Source: a bacterium (lineage in GTDB: Bacteria; Verrucomicrobiota; Verrucomicrobiia; Methylacidiphilales; Verrucolacustridaceae). Taken from it: a stretch of DNA of 29,700 bases. The translations under genes and the position numbers were made by a program. The DNA lies in the NCBI GenBank assembly GCA_009921985.1, contig RFWS01000003.1, positions 1-29,700 of the forward strand, in the 5' to 3' direction. Shown in pieces: positions 22,609 through 29,700 of the stretch (position 1 is the stretch's first letter; the number at the start of each line of letters is the position of its first letter). The notes below the pieces were generated by a model. It worked only from the letters and a program-made list of their open reading frames with translations, did not search any database and was not told where the DNA came from.

Positions 22609-23703
22609 TCAAAGGGCAACATGCCCTCCGGCAGACGGCTGACAACTCTTTTTTCCGAGGGAAAACGGGTTTTTCACATCCCCGTACAGGGTCGTCCGCC
22701 GCCTTGGAATCCGTCCTGCGTTCCGGATGGCTGCCTCGATCTGGTCGGGGTCGAGCCTCTCCCCGTGCCGGCCCCCGCTTGATCGCGTAATGGATTCCTC
22801 ATACAGCGTTCCGCCAAAGTCGTTGCAACCCCAACCCAAGGACGCCGTGGCTCCCCCCACCCCCAACTTCACCCAACTGGTCTGCAGGTTAGGAATCAAA
22901 TCCCCCAGCATCAACCGGGCTAGCGGGTAGAGTCGCCGAGCCCGCCGCCGAATCCTCTCTTCCAGACGATCCATGCCACCGTTCCGCCGGGACAAAATCC
23001 TCCCGAGCCGGTTTTCATACGGCACAAAAGCCAGGGGTACGAATTCCGTGAAACCCCCGGTCTCCCCCTGTACCCGCCGCAACACCTCAAAATGCCCGCG
23101 GATGTCCTCCCAGGTCTCCACATGCCCAAATAGGATAGTGGCACTGGAACGGAGCCCCGCCCGGTGCGCGGCCTTCACGATCCGGACCCAGCGATCCGCT
23201 GGTAGTTTGTTGCGGGAAATTTTCCGGCGGACCCGGTCGACCAGGATTTCGGCCGCGGTGCCCGGGATGCTGCCGACGCCGGCGGCCCGCAACCGCACCA
23301 CCACCTCCTCCGGTTCCTGCCCCGTCTTCTCGCACAAAGAATCAATCTCCATGGGCGAAAAGGCGTGCAGGTGGATCCTCGGATAAGCCTCCCGCAGCGC
23401 GCGGATCAAGTCAAAGTAGTAAGCCGGCTCCAAATCAGGATCGATCCCGCCTTGCAGACAAACCTCGCTCACCCAAGGGGTCTTTCCCACCCTCTTCACC
23501 ACCTCGTCGATGGTGTCGGAGGTTGCCCCCCGGGTCCCCGGCCTTCGTCCAAAACCACAAAACGCACATCCCACTTGGCACACCCGCGTGAAGTTGGCGT
23601 TGCGGTTCACCACATAGGTCACCACCTCACCATGGATTCGCCGGGTGGCCTCGTTCGCCCGCTCCGTTAATTCCACCAACGGCATCTTCCAAAGATCCTT
23701 CAT
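22609..23703 (-). CDS. cofH: Fo synthase subunit CofH (radical SAM)
   Basis: A 364-residue radical-SAM enzyme that joins tyrosine-derived hydroxybenzyl to the pyrimidine 5-amino-6-ribitylaminouracil on the way to the deazaflavin Fo. C42-C46-C49 (RVCQVGCAFCGF) bind the cluster. CLQGGIDPD, HAFSPMEI, GSIPGTAAEIL, FGHVETWED, GGFTEFVPLAF, QTSWVKLG and NDFGGTLYEESITR are CofH motifs and separate it from MqnC/MqnE. I chose ATG 23703: it overlaps the cofG stop as ATGA and has GGAGA seven bases upstream. An earlier in-frame start at 23760 lies inside cofG. The C-terminus carries a short non-conserved tail. Together with cofG it gives both halves of Fo synthase. Confidence 0.92.
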   Translation of the reverse strand: MKDLWKMPLVELTERANEATRRIHGEVVTYVVNRNANFTRVCQVGCAFCGFGRRPGTRGATSDTIDEVVKRVGKTPWVSEVCLQGGIDPDLEPAYYFDLIRALREAYPRIHLHAFSPMEIDSLCEKTGQEPEEVVVRLRAAGVGSIPGTAAEILVDRVRRKISRNKLPADRWVRIVKAAHRAGLRSSATILFGHVETWEDIRGHFEVLRRVQGETGGFTEFVPLAFVPYENRLGRILSRRNGGMDRLEERIRRRARRLYPLARLMLGDLIPNLQTSWVKLGVGGATASLGWGCNDFGGTLYEESITRSSGGRHGERLDPDQIEAAIRNAGRIPRRRTTLYGDVKNPFSLGKKSCQPSAGGHVAL

Positions 23704-24695
23704 CCCGGTATCTCCGCCTGGAATTTTTCCGCCACCTTCAGCCAATCGTCGCTGAGCCACTCCGGCGAGACATGGGACTCATAAACCGGCAGCCTCTCGA
23801 CCAATTCGCGTCCTGCCCGCCGACAAAGACCGGCATAGGTTTCCACGGTGTCCCAAGGTCTCGTGGAATTAACTTCATCCTTCGCCCAGGAAATTCCCCC
23901 CAAATCGTCCAGCCACGGCAACAGCTTCGGCCAGAGCGGTTCCAGGTTGGGCGGGATCTGGATGGCCACGCCTGGCGCCCAAGCCCTCCATTTTTCCATC
24001 ATTTCCCGATATTCCGCCAACGTGGGCGCCAAACCCATCGACCACCGCGAGCTCGGATTAGGGACGTAACGCTGGATCAAAATCTCCTGGAGATGCCCGT
24101 GCCTGGAATGCAGATCCGCCAGACAAGCCAGCGAATCCAGCCGGCTGGCCTGCGACTCGCCCCAACCGACCAGGATCCCGCTGGTGAAGGGAATTTTGGC
24201 CCGTCCCGCCGCCTCAATGCCGGCCACCCGCCCCGCCGCCTTCTTTTCCGGCGCCAACCCCAGGTGATCGTGAACGTTCTCCAACATCATCCCCATCGAC
24301 ACAAAGTGAGAACGGATGCGCCGAAGCTCCGCCTCGGTCATCCGACCAAAGTTGCCGTGGGGAAAAAGGCCGGCTTCGGCACACCGATCCGCCACCCAAA
24401 TGGCAAAGTCCAAAAAATCCCTAAACCCCCTCCGGGCCAACGCCTCACGGATATGGTGAAGGCTGTCCGGTCGCTCCCCCGAAATCAGGAGGGCTTCCCG
24501 CGCTCCGCCGGAAGCCGCTTCCTGAAGCAAGGACTCCAGTTGTCGATCGTTCAGCAGTCCTTCGTGGTCTGTTCGGAATCCGCAATAAGCGCAGTGCCAG
24601 GGACAGTCGTGGGTCAACACAAAGGTAAGGGAACGCGAATACGTGACCGGTCGACCGGTGCCCCAATCCTCTTCGTAAACGGCTTTCAACAACAA
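23700..24695 (-). CDS. cofG: Fo synthase subunit CofG (radical SAM)
   Basis: A 331-residue radical-SAM enzyme that performs the final ring closure to 7,8-didemethyl-8-hydroxy-5-deazariboflavin (Fo). The cluster motif is C31-C35-C38 (THDCPWHCAYCGF). ISGERPD, FPHGNFGRMTEAE, SMGMMLEN, PFTSGILVGWGES, IQIPPNLEP and ISWAKDEVNSTRPW match CofG positions one by one. The start is one of three adjacent TTG codons (24695, 24692, 24689), preceded by AGGGGAG five bases upstream of the first. A further TTG at 24737 would overlap psd. TTG initiation suggests modest expression. cofG precedes and is coupled to cofH. No cofC, cofD or cofE is present, so F420 itself cannot be inferred. Confidence 0.92.
   Translation of the reverse strand: MLLKAVYEEDWGTGRPVTYSRSLTFVLTHDCPWHCAYCGFRTDHEGLLNDRQLESLLQEAASGGAREALLISGERPDSLHHIREALARRGFRDFLDFAIWVADRCAEAGLFPHGNFGRMTEAELRRIRSHFVSMGMMLENVHDHLGLAPEKKAAGRVAGIEAAGRAKIPFTSGILVGWGESQASRLDSLACLADLHSRHGHLQEILIQRYVPNPSSRWSMGLAPTLAEYREMMEKWRAWAPGVAIQIPPNLEPLWPKLLPWLDDLGGISWAKDEVNSTRPWDTVETYAGLCRRAGRELVERLPVYESHVSPEWLSDDWLKVAEKFQAEIPG
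23711..23715 (-). promoter_or_regulatory. Shine-Dalgarno sequence of cofH
   Basis: GGAGA on the minus strand, seven bases before the ATG at 23703 and inside the last codons of cofG. It supports the coupled start over the upstream in-frame codon at 23760. Confidence 0.6.
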
Positions 24696-24700
24696 CGCCT

Positions 24701-24707
24701 CTCCCCT
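24701..24707 (-). promoter_or_regulatory. Shine-Dalgarno sequence of cofG
   Basis: AGGGGAG on the minus strand, five bases before the first of three consecutive TTG codons (24695, 24692, 24689). It decides the start against the upstream TTG at 24737, which has no such element and would overlap psd. Confidence 0.6.
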
Positions 24708-24718
24708 AAAAATCCCCG

Positions 24719-25345
24719 ATGGCTCTAGCCGAAGCAAGACCCTTCCTAATCGGTGTCACCGTTCTCCTCGGCGCCTGTCTCTGGCTGGGTTGGTGGATTC
24801 CCTCCGCCTTGGCCGCCCTCCTGCTGGTGGGCCTCCTCCTCTTTTTTCGGGATCCTAGTCGCCAGATTCCCACCGATCCCCTCGCTCTGGTCAGTCCCGC
24901 CGATGGTAAGGTCATCTGTGTGGACGAGGCGGAGGATCCCTGCTTTGGCCTGGGCAAGTTCCGCCGCGTGGGAATTTTTCTTTCCGTCCTCGATGTCCAC
25001 GTCAACCGGAGCCCTTGCGACGCCGTGGTGGAAAAAACCCATTACTCGGCCGGGGAATTTCTCGATGCCCGGCATCTGGAAGTGGATCTTCGCAACGAAA
25101 ACCAGACCTGGCTGCTTCGATCTTCCCGCGGTCCCGTGCTTGTCCGGCAAATTGCCGGCCTGATCGCACGCCGGATTGTGGCCTGGAAAAAGCCCTCGGA
25201 ACATGTCCGGAAGGGCGAACATATCGGCATGATCCGATTTGGCTCCCGCACCGACCTCTACCTTCCCAACGCCTGTATCATCCATGTCACGGTGGGCCAA
25301 CGGGTCAAGGGAGGTGAAACCATCCTCGCGTCATGGCCAAAATAA
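24719..25345 (+). CDS. psd: Phosphatidylserine decarboxylase, short form
   Basis: A 208-residue proenzyme that converts phosphatidylserine to phosphatidylethanolamine at the inner membrane. An N-terminal hydrophobic hairpin (about 9-43) precedes FFRDPSR (42-48), SPADGKV (59-65), DVHVNRSP (92-99), GLIARRIV (147-154) and the self-cleavage motif R-F-G175-S176-R. There S176 becomes the pyruvoyl group, splitting the protein into a large beta and a small alpha chain. The length fits the short bacterial class. ATG 24719 has no Shine-Dalgarno sequence and lies only 23 bases from the divergent cofG start. Its end overlaps pssA by 13 bases, so both PE-synthesis enzymes are co-translated. Confidence 0.94.
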   Translation: MALAEARPFLIGVTVLLGACLWLGWWIPSALAALLLVGLLLFFRDPSRQIPTDPLALVSPADGKVICVDEAEDPCFGLGKFRRVGIFLSVLDVHVNRSPCDAVVEKTHYSAGEFLDARHLEVDLRNENQTWLLRSSRGPVLVRQIAGLIARRIVAWKKPSEHVRKGEHIGMIRFGSRTDLYLPNACIIHVTVGQRVKGGETILASWPK

Positions 25346-26193
25346 AAACCCACTCCAAACTCCCGTCGCCCAAAAGCGCGGCTTACCTGCTTCCCAGCCT
25401 GATGACGGCCGGGAACCTGTTCTGCGGTTTCATGGCCGTCCTGCAGATTATCCAAGGCAGCTTGCTCCAGGCTTCCGCGGAGAATGGTGACTGGATCCAG
25501 CCATACGAAACCAGTCTGCTCTGGATCCTCGGCGCCTTTATTTTTGACATGCTGGATGGCCGCCTGGCCCGCCTCGGCGGCCACGAAAGCGCCTTCGGTC
25601 GGGAATTCGACTCGCTGGCCGACGTCATTTCCTTCGGTATCGCTCCAGCTCTGCTCGTCTTCAAGATCGTGCTGGCCGAATTGCCGGCCCGGATCGGCTG
25701 GATGATTGCCTTCATCTACCTTGTTTGCGGCGCGATGCGGTTGGCCCGTTTCAACTCCCTCACCGCCCAACCCGATCCGGCCAACCGCTCCAAGGACTTC
25801 ACCGGTTTTCCCATCCCCGCCGCGGCGGGCTTGGTGGCCTCGGTGACACTTCTGCTCCTGCAGTACTACGAGTCCGACCGCGTGATCGGCGACTGGAAAT
25901 ACCTTCTGGCCGGCCTGCTCCTCTTTCTCAGTTTCATGATGTTCAGCAAGGTCCGCTACCCCAGCTTTAAAACGATCGACTGGAGGACCCAGCGTCCCGT
26001 GCCCCGCATGCTCCTGATCGTGGCGATCCTCGCCTTGATCGTGCAGACCTACCGTTACTCGCTGGCGATTCTTTTTACGGGATATCTGGTTTACGGTTTT
26101 ATCCGGCCCCACATCAGCCGCAAGTGGCGGCACGAACTGGAGGATGAGGAAACCCTGACGGGAAGCGTGCCCCGCCGTCGCGGATCAATGTAG
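25333..26193 (+). CDS. pssA: CDP-diacylglycerol-serine O-phosphatidyltransferase
   Basis: A 286-residue integral membrane enzyme that makes phosphatidylserine from CDP-diacylglycerol and serine, the substrate of the upstream psd product. The CDP-alcohol phosphotransferase motif is complete: D72-x2-D75-G76-x2-A79-R80-x8-G89-x3-D93-x3-D97. The N-terminal LPSLMTAGNLFCGF is the usual first span, and GAMRLARFN is also family-typical. About eight hydrophobic spans follow, ending in a basic, charged tail. ATG 25333 lies inside psd. The last nine bases overlap the convergent 48-residue membrane protein. Confidence 0.95.
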   Translation: MAKIKTHSKLPSPKSAAYLLPSLMTAGNLFCGFMAVLQIIQGSLLQASAENGDWIQPYETSLLWILGAFIFDMLDGRLARLGGHESAFGREFDSLADVISFGIAPALLVFKIVLAELPARIGWMIAFIYLVCGAMRLARFNSLTAQPDPANRSKDFTGFPIPAAAGLVASVTLLLLQYYESDRVIGDWKYLLAGLLLFLSFMMFSKVRYPSFKTIDWRTQRPVPRMLLIVAILALIVQTYRYSLAILFTGYLVYGFIRPHISRKWRHELEDEETLTGSVPRRRGSM

Positions 26194-26331
26194 GCCGATC
26201 ACCCGCAGCAGGCTGACAAACTGTGGTGTTTCCAGCAGGGTGTTGTAGGTAAAGACCAGGCCCGCCACCCCCAACAGCACCGCGATGGCTGCGATGCAGC
26301 GAATCACGTAGGAAATTTCCTCGGTCTCCAT
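26185..26331 (-). CDS. 48-residue single-span membrane protein
   Basis: An ATG at 26331 opens a 48-codon frame ending in TGA at 26185-26187. The product starts METEEISYVIR, has a hydrophobic span at about residues 12-27 (CIAAIAVLLGVAGLVF), then the amphipathic part TPQFVSLLRVIGLH. The start is 20 bases after the subtilisin-like gene on the same strand, so they may form an operon, and no overlap with another same-strand gene occurs. No Shine-Dalgarno sequence is visible. I recognise no family. The clean span and position argue for a real gene, but its small size leaves doubt. Confidence 0.5.
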   Translation of the reverse strand: METEEISYVIRCIAAIAVLLGVAGLVFTYNTLLETPQFVSLLRVIGLH

Positions 26332-26350
26332 GAAACTTATGCTGAAGAAC

Positions 26351-27916
26351 CTACCGTTCCTTGGAAATCTGAAAATAGCCGGCCCAAAGATCGTTTCCCG
26401 GTCGCTGATCCCCGCGGACGTGGACCGCCGCCCCGACGCTTAACCCTCCCTCCGCCCGGGCCCGTCCCCAGTCAAATGTCACGCTCTCCGCCAGCGTCTG
26501 TCCCGGACTGATCGATCCGAAATGAAATTTTCTTTGCTCGCTCCCCGCCGTGATCTCCAACACGGGGGAATTTACCGTCTCCGTCCCACGGTTCTGAATT
26601 CCCACAAAAATTCGCCCCTGCAACCCCTCTTCCCTCATGCTCACCCCGCCCACCGCCACATCCACCACTCCTCGCTGGTTACGCTCCAGCACCCGCCCCA
26701 AGTTAATCACCCCACTTCCGGTTTCTTCTGCCGCCCCGGGCAAACCGGTGGCGTCTGCATATTTTCCCAACAACTCCGCCGCCTGCTTGCCCGTCAACCC
26801 GGGTTCCCTCCCCAACAAAGCAGCCACCGCTCCGCTGACCAAGGCGGTGGAGGCGGAGGTGCCGGTCACCTCGACGGTTTTTCCCCCCGGCCATGCGGCC
26901 ACGACCGCAAACCCAGGAGCAGCCACATCCACCGACTTTCCCCGATTCGAGAAGTAAAGATGGTTTCCAACGGCGTCGACCGAAGCCACCGCTATCACCC
27001 CGTCGTAAGCCGCGGGATAACTCACCCGATTGACGGCATCATTGCCCGCCGCTCCCACCAAAACCACGTTTCGTGCCAAGGCATAAGCGACGGCATCCCG
27101 GACCACCGGACTGTCTCCCGCCGATCCCAAGCTCATATTGATTACCCGGACACCTTGATCGGCCGCCGTTACGATCGCCTGTGCCAAGTTGAACGAATTT
27201 CCCTTTCCTTCCGTGTCCAGCACGGCGAAGGCCACCATCTCTGCTCCAGGCGCAGCTCCTTGGGCTGGTCCGTTCGATCCCTGAATCAGGGACCGCATCG
27301 CTGTGCCGTGCCCGGAGGTCTCCCCCTCTTTACTTTCCATCCCCTCCAGAGGCGTATCCAACAGGGCAACCTTCACGCCGCTGCCCCAGCTTTGGGTGAC
27401 CCCATCCGCACCGATCAGATCAAGGGCCTTTTTCCCCACCGCACGGTAGTAGGCGTCTCCTTTTTCCCTCACTTCCAAAGGCACCTCCGGAGTGCGGATA
27501 TAAAAATTGCCGCTCACGGTTCCCCCGGTCTGCCCGAGCGCACTGCTCAGCCACGATCCCGTTTTAACCCGGGCAGAGTTGAGGGCGTCCAACTGGCCGA
27601 GGAGAGCTCCGGGCGGGGCGAGACCGAGGAACTTCCGATAATTCTCCGCAGAGGAAAAGCGAACAAGCCTTTCGCCGGGAATCTCATTTCCCGAACCCGT
27701 CTCCAGGCTGGTTACTATCTCCGCCGAGGCGTCTTTTCGGACTACATGGGTAGCCTTGGCTTGATTCGTTGAAGACAATCCAGGGGTAGTTACAAAAAGT
27801 TCAGGGGGTGACTTAGTGGTTCTATCGGGGAAAGGAAGAAACTTTCCCGGTTCCAACATAAAACCAAGCAAAAGAGCCAAAAAAACCACCCCCAAGGTCC
27901 ATCGCCGCTTCTTCAT
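26351..27916 (-). CDS. Membrane-anchored or secreted subtilisin-like serine protease (S8)
   Basis: A 521-residue protease. The N-terminus (KKRRW then a hydrophobic stretch at about 7-21) is a signal anchor or uncleaved signal peptide. Residues 30-165 are a polar prosegment-like region. The peptidase domain (about 175-390) has the S8 catalytic set: D187 (ALLDTP), H203 (SGHGTAM), oxyanion N292 (GAAGND) and S354 (GTSAS). The usual GTSMA is GTSAS here. After about 415 comes a beta-rich CARDB-like domain (VGIQNRGTETVNSPVLE). It should cut proteins outside the cytosol; the target is unknown. The start is 80 bases from the divergent tRNA-Leu. A 48-residue membrane protein follows. Confidence 0.9.
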   Translation of the reverse strand: MKKRRWTLGVVFLALLLGFMLEPGKFLPFPDRTTKSPPELFVTTPGLSSTNQAKATHVVRKDASAEIVTSLETGSGNEIPGERLVRFSSAENYRKFLGLAPPGALLGQLDALNSARVKTGSWLSSALGQTGGTVSGNFYIRTPEVPLEVREKGDAYYRAVGKKALDLIGADGVTQSWGSGVKVALLDTPLEGMESKEGETSGHGTAMRSLIQGSNGPAQGAAPGAEMVAFAVLDTEGKGNSFNLAQAIVTAADQGVRVINMSLGSAGDSPVVRDAVAYALARNVVLVGAAGNDAVNRVSYPAAYDGVIAVASVDAVGNHLYFSNRGKSVDVAAPGFAVVAAWPGGKTVEVTGTSASTALVSGAVAALLGREPGLTGKQAAELLGKYADATGLPGAAEETGSGVINLGRVLERNQRGVVDVAVGGVSMREEGLQGRIFVGIQNRGTETVNSPVLEITAGSEQRKFHFGSISPGQTLAESVTFDWGRARAEGGLSVGAAVHVRGDQRPGNDLWAGYFQISKER

Positions 27917-27996
27917 GAGGCAATCTTAGCCTTCAAGGGACGACAGGAAAACCCCTTGTCCCGCCGCTCCGTCAGGAGGATTCTATTCTTGCTGCC

Positions 27997-28080
27997 GCCG
28001 GTGTGGCGGAACTGGCAGACGCGACGGACTCAAAATCCGTTGCCCGCAAGGGCGTGTGGGTTCGACCCCCTCCACCGGCA
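27997..28080 (+). tRNA. tRNA-Leu(CAA)
   Basis: An 84-base class II tRNA. The acceptor stem GCCGGTG (27997-28003) pairs with CACCGGC (28073-28079), followed by discriminator A, as usual for leucine. The anticodon arm is ACGGA-CTCAAAA-TCCGT with anticodon CAA. The variable arm (TGCCCGCAAGGGCG) folds into a stem, and the T arm is GTGGG-TTCGACC-CCCTC with mild mismatch. The CCA end is not encoded. It decodes UUG codons. Confidence 0.96.
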
Positions 28081-28081
28081 C

Positions 28082-29700
28082 TTACTCACCGTACGCCCTC
28101 ACCAGCAGAAAGCTTCCCGCCCGCCCGATCACCCGCCATCGGTCCGGATCAAAATCGGATTCAAAAACGTGCCTAAGGGTGATTCCCTCGACTTTCTGCC
28201 CGGAGCGCAACCCGCGGGTGAGTTCAGCAGGTTTTTCAAAAAAACGGCCCTTGGCTTCGGCCGTTGGAAAAACCACCACGTCCGCATCCGCCGGCTGGAT
28301 CCAGCAGTTCCGGTTGAGGGCAAAAAGATAACCCGCCGCCCGGGCCCGGTAGATGAAGATCCGGTCTGGGTCGTGCCGTTGACTGATCTCCGCCAAGGGA
28401 CCCACGCTGGCCTGTCGGCCCAGCAGATCGTTGATCCGCCCCATTTGCAAACAGGCTCCATGCCATAAAACCAACGCCCCCCCCGCCATCAGGGCAATTC
28501 TCCAAACCCCCTCCTGCCGGCGCAGCCAAATGAGCCAGTGTACGATCAGCCCCACCGCCAGGATCGTGGCCACTAGCAGGTAGGTAAACGAGGGAAGCGC
28601 ATCCTTGGCCTCTTCCCAGAGGAATGGCACCAAGGCCAGCCCCGGTCCCCAAGCCAACAGCAATCCCAAGGCCACGCACCACCCTGCTTTCTTCCAACCG
28701 TCGTCCCCCGGTTGATTCAGCCACCAAGCCAACGACAAGGCCAAAGGTGAAAAAATCGGAAGAATGTAGGTCAGGAGTTTAGAACCGCTGGCACTCACTA
28801 TTAGAAAGGGAATCACCACCGCCGCGCCCAGCGCCCACTGGGGGGCGGAAAAGTCCATCTGCCTGAACTTGCGCCAGACGCGTACGAGCAACCCCGGCAG
28901 GAAGCCGATCCAAGGGATCGTTCCCACCGCCAGGACCGGTAGAAAGAACCACCATGGCTTGGCCCGCCCGTGGGTGGTGCTGGCAACACGATCCCTCAGC
29001 TCATACCCGACAAAATACCCCCACAGTTCGTGGTATCTTAGGCAAACCACCACGAACCAGCTCAGCGAAACCGCCACCATCAGCAAAATTCCCGCACTCC
29101 ACGGCAACCCCAGTCGCTGCCCCTCTTTCCGGGTCGCCCGGGTCCAGGCCAACGCCGCCACCCCGGGCACCACCCACGCCATCGGTCCTTTGGCCAAAAA
29201 CCCCAGCCCCATGCACAGAAAAAAAAGGATGCCATACTTCCGAACCTCACCCGCGGTGGCGACCTGGACCAGACAGGCCAACGCCGCCGTGATCCAGAAG
29301 GTCAGAGTCATATCCAGGGTGATCTGCCGTCCCAACGCGTACGGCTCCACCATCGAGGCCAAAATCAGGGCCGCACTCCATCCCACGGCTCTTCCCGCCA
29401 ACCGCCACCCCATCCACCCAGTCAGCCAAATCACCCCGAAAAACCCCAAGGCCGAAGGCAACCGCGCCGTCCACTCCGAAACTCCGAATATTTTGTACCC
29501 GATCGCATTCACCCAGTAGACCAGCGGGGGCTTATAAAACTGCTCAATCCCGTTGAGGTGGGGCACCAGGTAGTTGCCGTTCGCCGCCATCTCCCGGCCG
29601 ATCTGAGCGAATCTCCCCTCATCCGGCTCGAGGAGTCCAAACGAGCCCAGAAAAGGAAACGCCACGCACGCCGCAAAAATCGCCAGCCCCCACCGGTCGA
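28082..29700 (-). CDS. GT39/ArnT-like membrane glycosyltransferase, 5' partial
   Basis: The 3' 539 or so codons of a large integral membrane glycosyltransferase. The coding frame is open to the window edge, so the start lies outside; the GTG at 29665 is internal, because the first hydrophobic span extends upstream of it (LAIFAACVAFPFLG). The first periplasmic loop has LLEPDEGRFAQIGREM with the D-E pair typical of GT39/GT83 enzymes (ArnT, PMT), and FYKPPLVYW matches the second conserved loop. About ten to twelve spans follow, then a soluble C-terminal domain (from about FIYRARAAG). Such enzymes transfer a sugar from a polyprenyl-phosphate donor to lipid A or proteins on the outer face of the inner membrane. 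The stop is two bases from tRNA-Leu. Confidence 0.88.
   Translation of the reverse strand, partial: DRWGLAIFAACVAFPFLGSFGLLEPDEGRFAQIGREMAANGNYLVPHLNGIEQFYKPPLVYWVNAIGYKIFGVSEWTARLPSALGFFGVIWLTGWMGWRLAGRAVGWSAALILASMVEPYALGRQITLDMTLTFWITAALACLVQVATAGEVRKYGILFFLCMGLGFLAKGPMAWVVPGVAALAWTRATRKEGQRLGLPWSAGILLMVAVSLSWFVVVCLRYHELWGYFVGYELRDRVASTTHGRAKPWWFFLPVLAVGTIPWIGFLPGLLVRVWRKFRQMDFSAPQWALGAAVVIPFLIVSASGSKLLTYILPIFSPLALSLAWWLNQPGDDGWKKAGWCVALGLLLAWGPGLALVPFLWEEAKDALPSFTYLLVATILAVGLIVHWLIWLRRQEGVWRIALMAGGALVLWHGACLQMGRINDLLGRQASVGPLAEISQRHDPDRIFIYRARAAGYLFALNRNCWIQPADADVVVFPTAEAKGRFFEKPAELTRGLRSGQKVEGITLRHVFESDFDPDRWRVIGRAGSFLLVRAYGE

Noticed and set aside
22609..23703. Assignment of the CofH gene as MqnC or MqnE of futalosine menaquinone synthesis
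   Set aside because: The GGFTEFVPL, QTSWVK and NDFGGTL-ESITR motifs and the overlapping CofG partner fit Fo synthase better.
23772..24728. Open plus-strand frame of 318 codons
   Set aside because: It is fully antisense to cofG, whose motifs are unambiguous.
26522..27772. Open plus-strand frame of 416 codons
   Set aside because: It is antisense to the subtilisin-like protease, is rich in His/Arg/Ser, and contains no domain.
27956..27989. Promoter before tRNA-Leu (TTGTCC with GATTCT or TATTCT)
   Set aside because: The spacing is either 17 with a poor -10 or 22 with a better one; too weak to report as a feature.

Overview
The window is a densely packed, GC-rich bacterial chromosome segment with no sign of phage, IS elements or CRISPR. 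The gene set points to the PVC superphylum, most likely Verrucomicrobiota. The evidence is a stand-alone SWIB-domain protein, an AT-hook/winged-helix basic protein, a GYF_2 (DUF4339) membrane protein, several small membrane proteins, and divergent single-gene versions of housekeeping enzymes. The phylum is inferred from gene content, not from a marker tree. No stretch longer than about 150 bases lacks a gene or RNA. The longest spacers are at 17716-17858 (an AT-rich promoter region), 2133-2245 and 22178-22311.

Layout. 1-844 is the 3' end of a DNA polymerase III alpha (DnaE-type) gene. 908-2132 (minus) holds a GYF_2 membrane protein and a small membrane protein. 2246-5336 (plus) holds an unknown secreted protein, an MFS sugar-type transporter and an RluA-type pseudouridine synthase. 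5333-12250 (minus) is one long tight gene run. In transcription order it contains 5-formyl-THF cyclo-ligase, TatC, a small membrane protein, MiaB, a membrane protein, a frameshifted family 9 glycosyltransferase, DAHP synthase and an NtrC-type sigma-54 activator. 12336-13217 (plus) is an MBL-fold hydrolase facing an NlpC/P60-like hydrolase (13209-13844, minus). 13941-15224 (plus) is an unknown membrane-anchored protein. 15221-16689 (minus) is FabI followed by a HAD phosphatase.

16786-18734 (plus) holds a TerC-family metal transporter and a membrane-anchored glucosaminidase-like protein. 18736-19161 (minus) is a Coa1-like protein. 19241-20853 (plus) is a translationally coupled pair: a divergent dihydropteroate-synthase homologue and an SDR resembling pteridine reductases. 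20855-21628 (minus) is an NAD-dependent epimerase-like protein. 21660-21746 is tRNA-Ser(UGA). 21752-24695 (minus) holds an AT-hook DNA-binding protein with an operator-like nested dyad at its start, the SWIB protein with a strong intrinsic terminator, and cofG-cofH for the deazaflavin Fo. 24719-26193 (plus) is psd-pssA, the two steps of phosphatidylethanolamine synthesis. 26185-27916 (minus) is a membrane-anchored subtilisin-like protease followed by a 48-residue membrane protein. 27997-28080 is tRNA-Leu(CAA). 28082-29700 (minus) is a GT39/ArnT-like glycosyltransferase running off the window.

Functionally the segment mixes cell-envelope work (PE synthesis, FabI, TatC, heptosyltransferase-like and ArnT-like glycosyltransferases, peptidoglycan hydrolases) with folate/pterin and deazaflavin chemistry, RNA modification and chromatin-like proteins. 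The points most worth a second look are the non-canonical DHPS-like/SDR pair, cofGH in this background, the H-NS-like AT-hook protein with its GTTAG/CTAAC operator-like array, and the one-base disruption of the family 9 glycosyltransferase. Convergent genes repeatedly overlap at their stop codons with no terminator between them.
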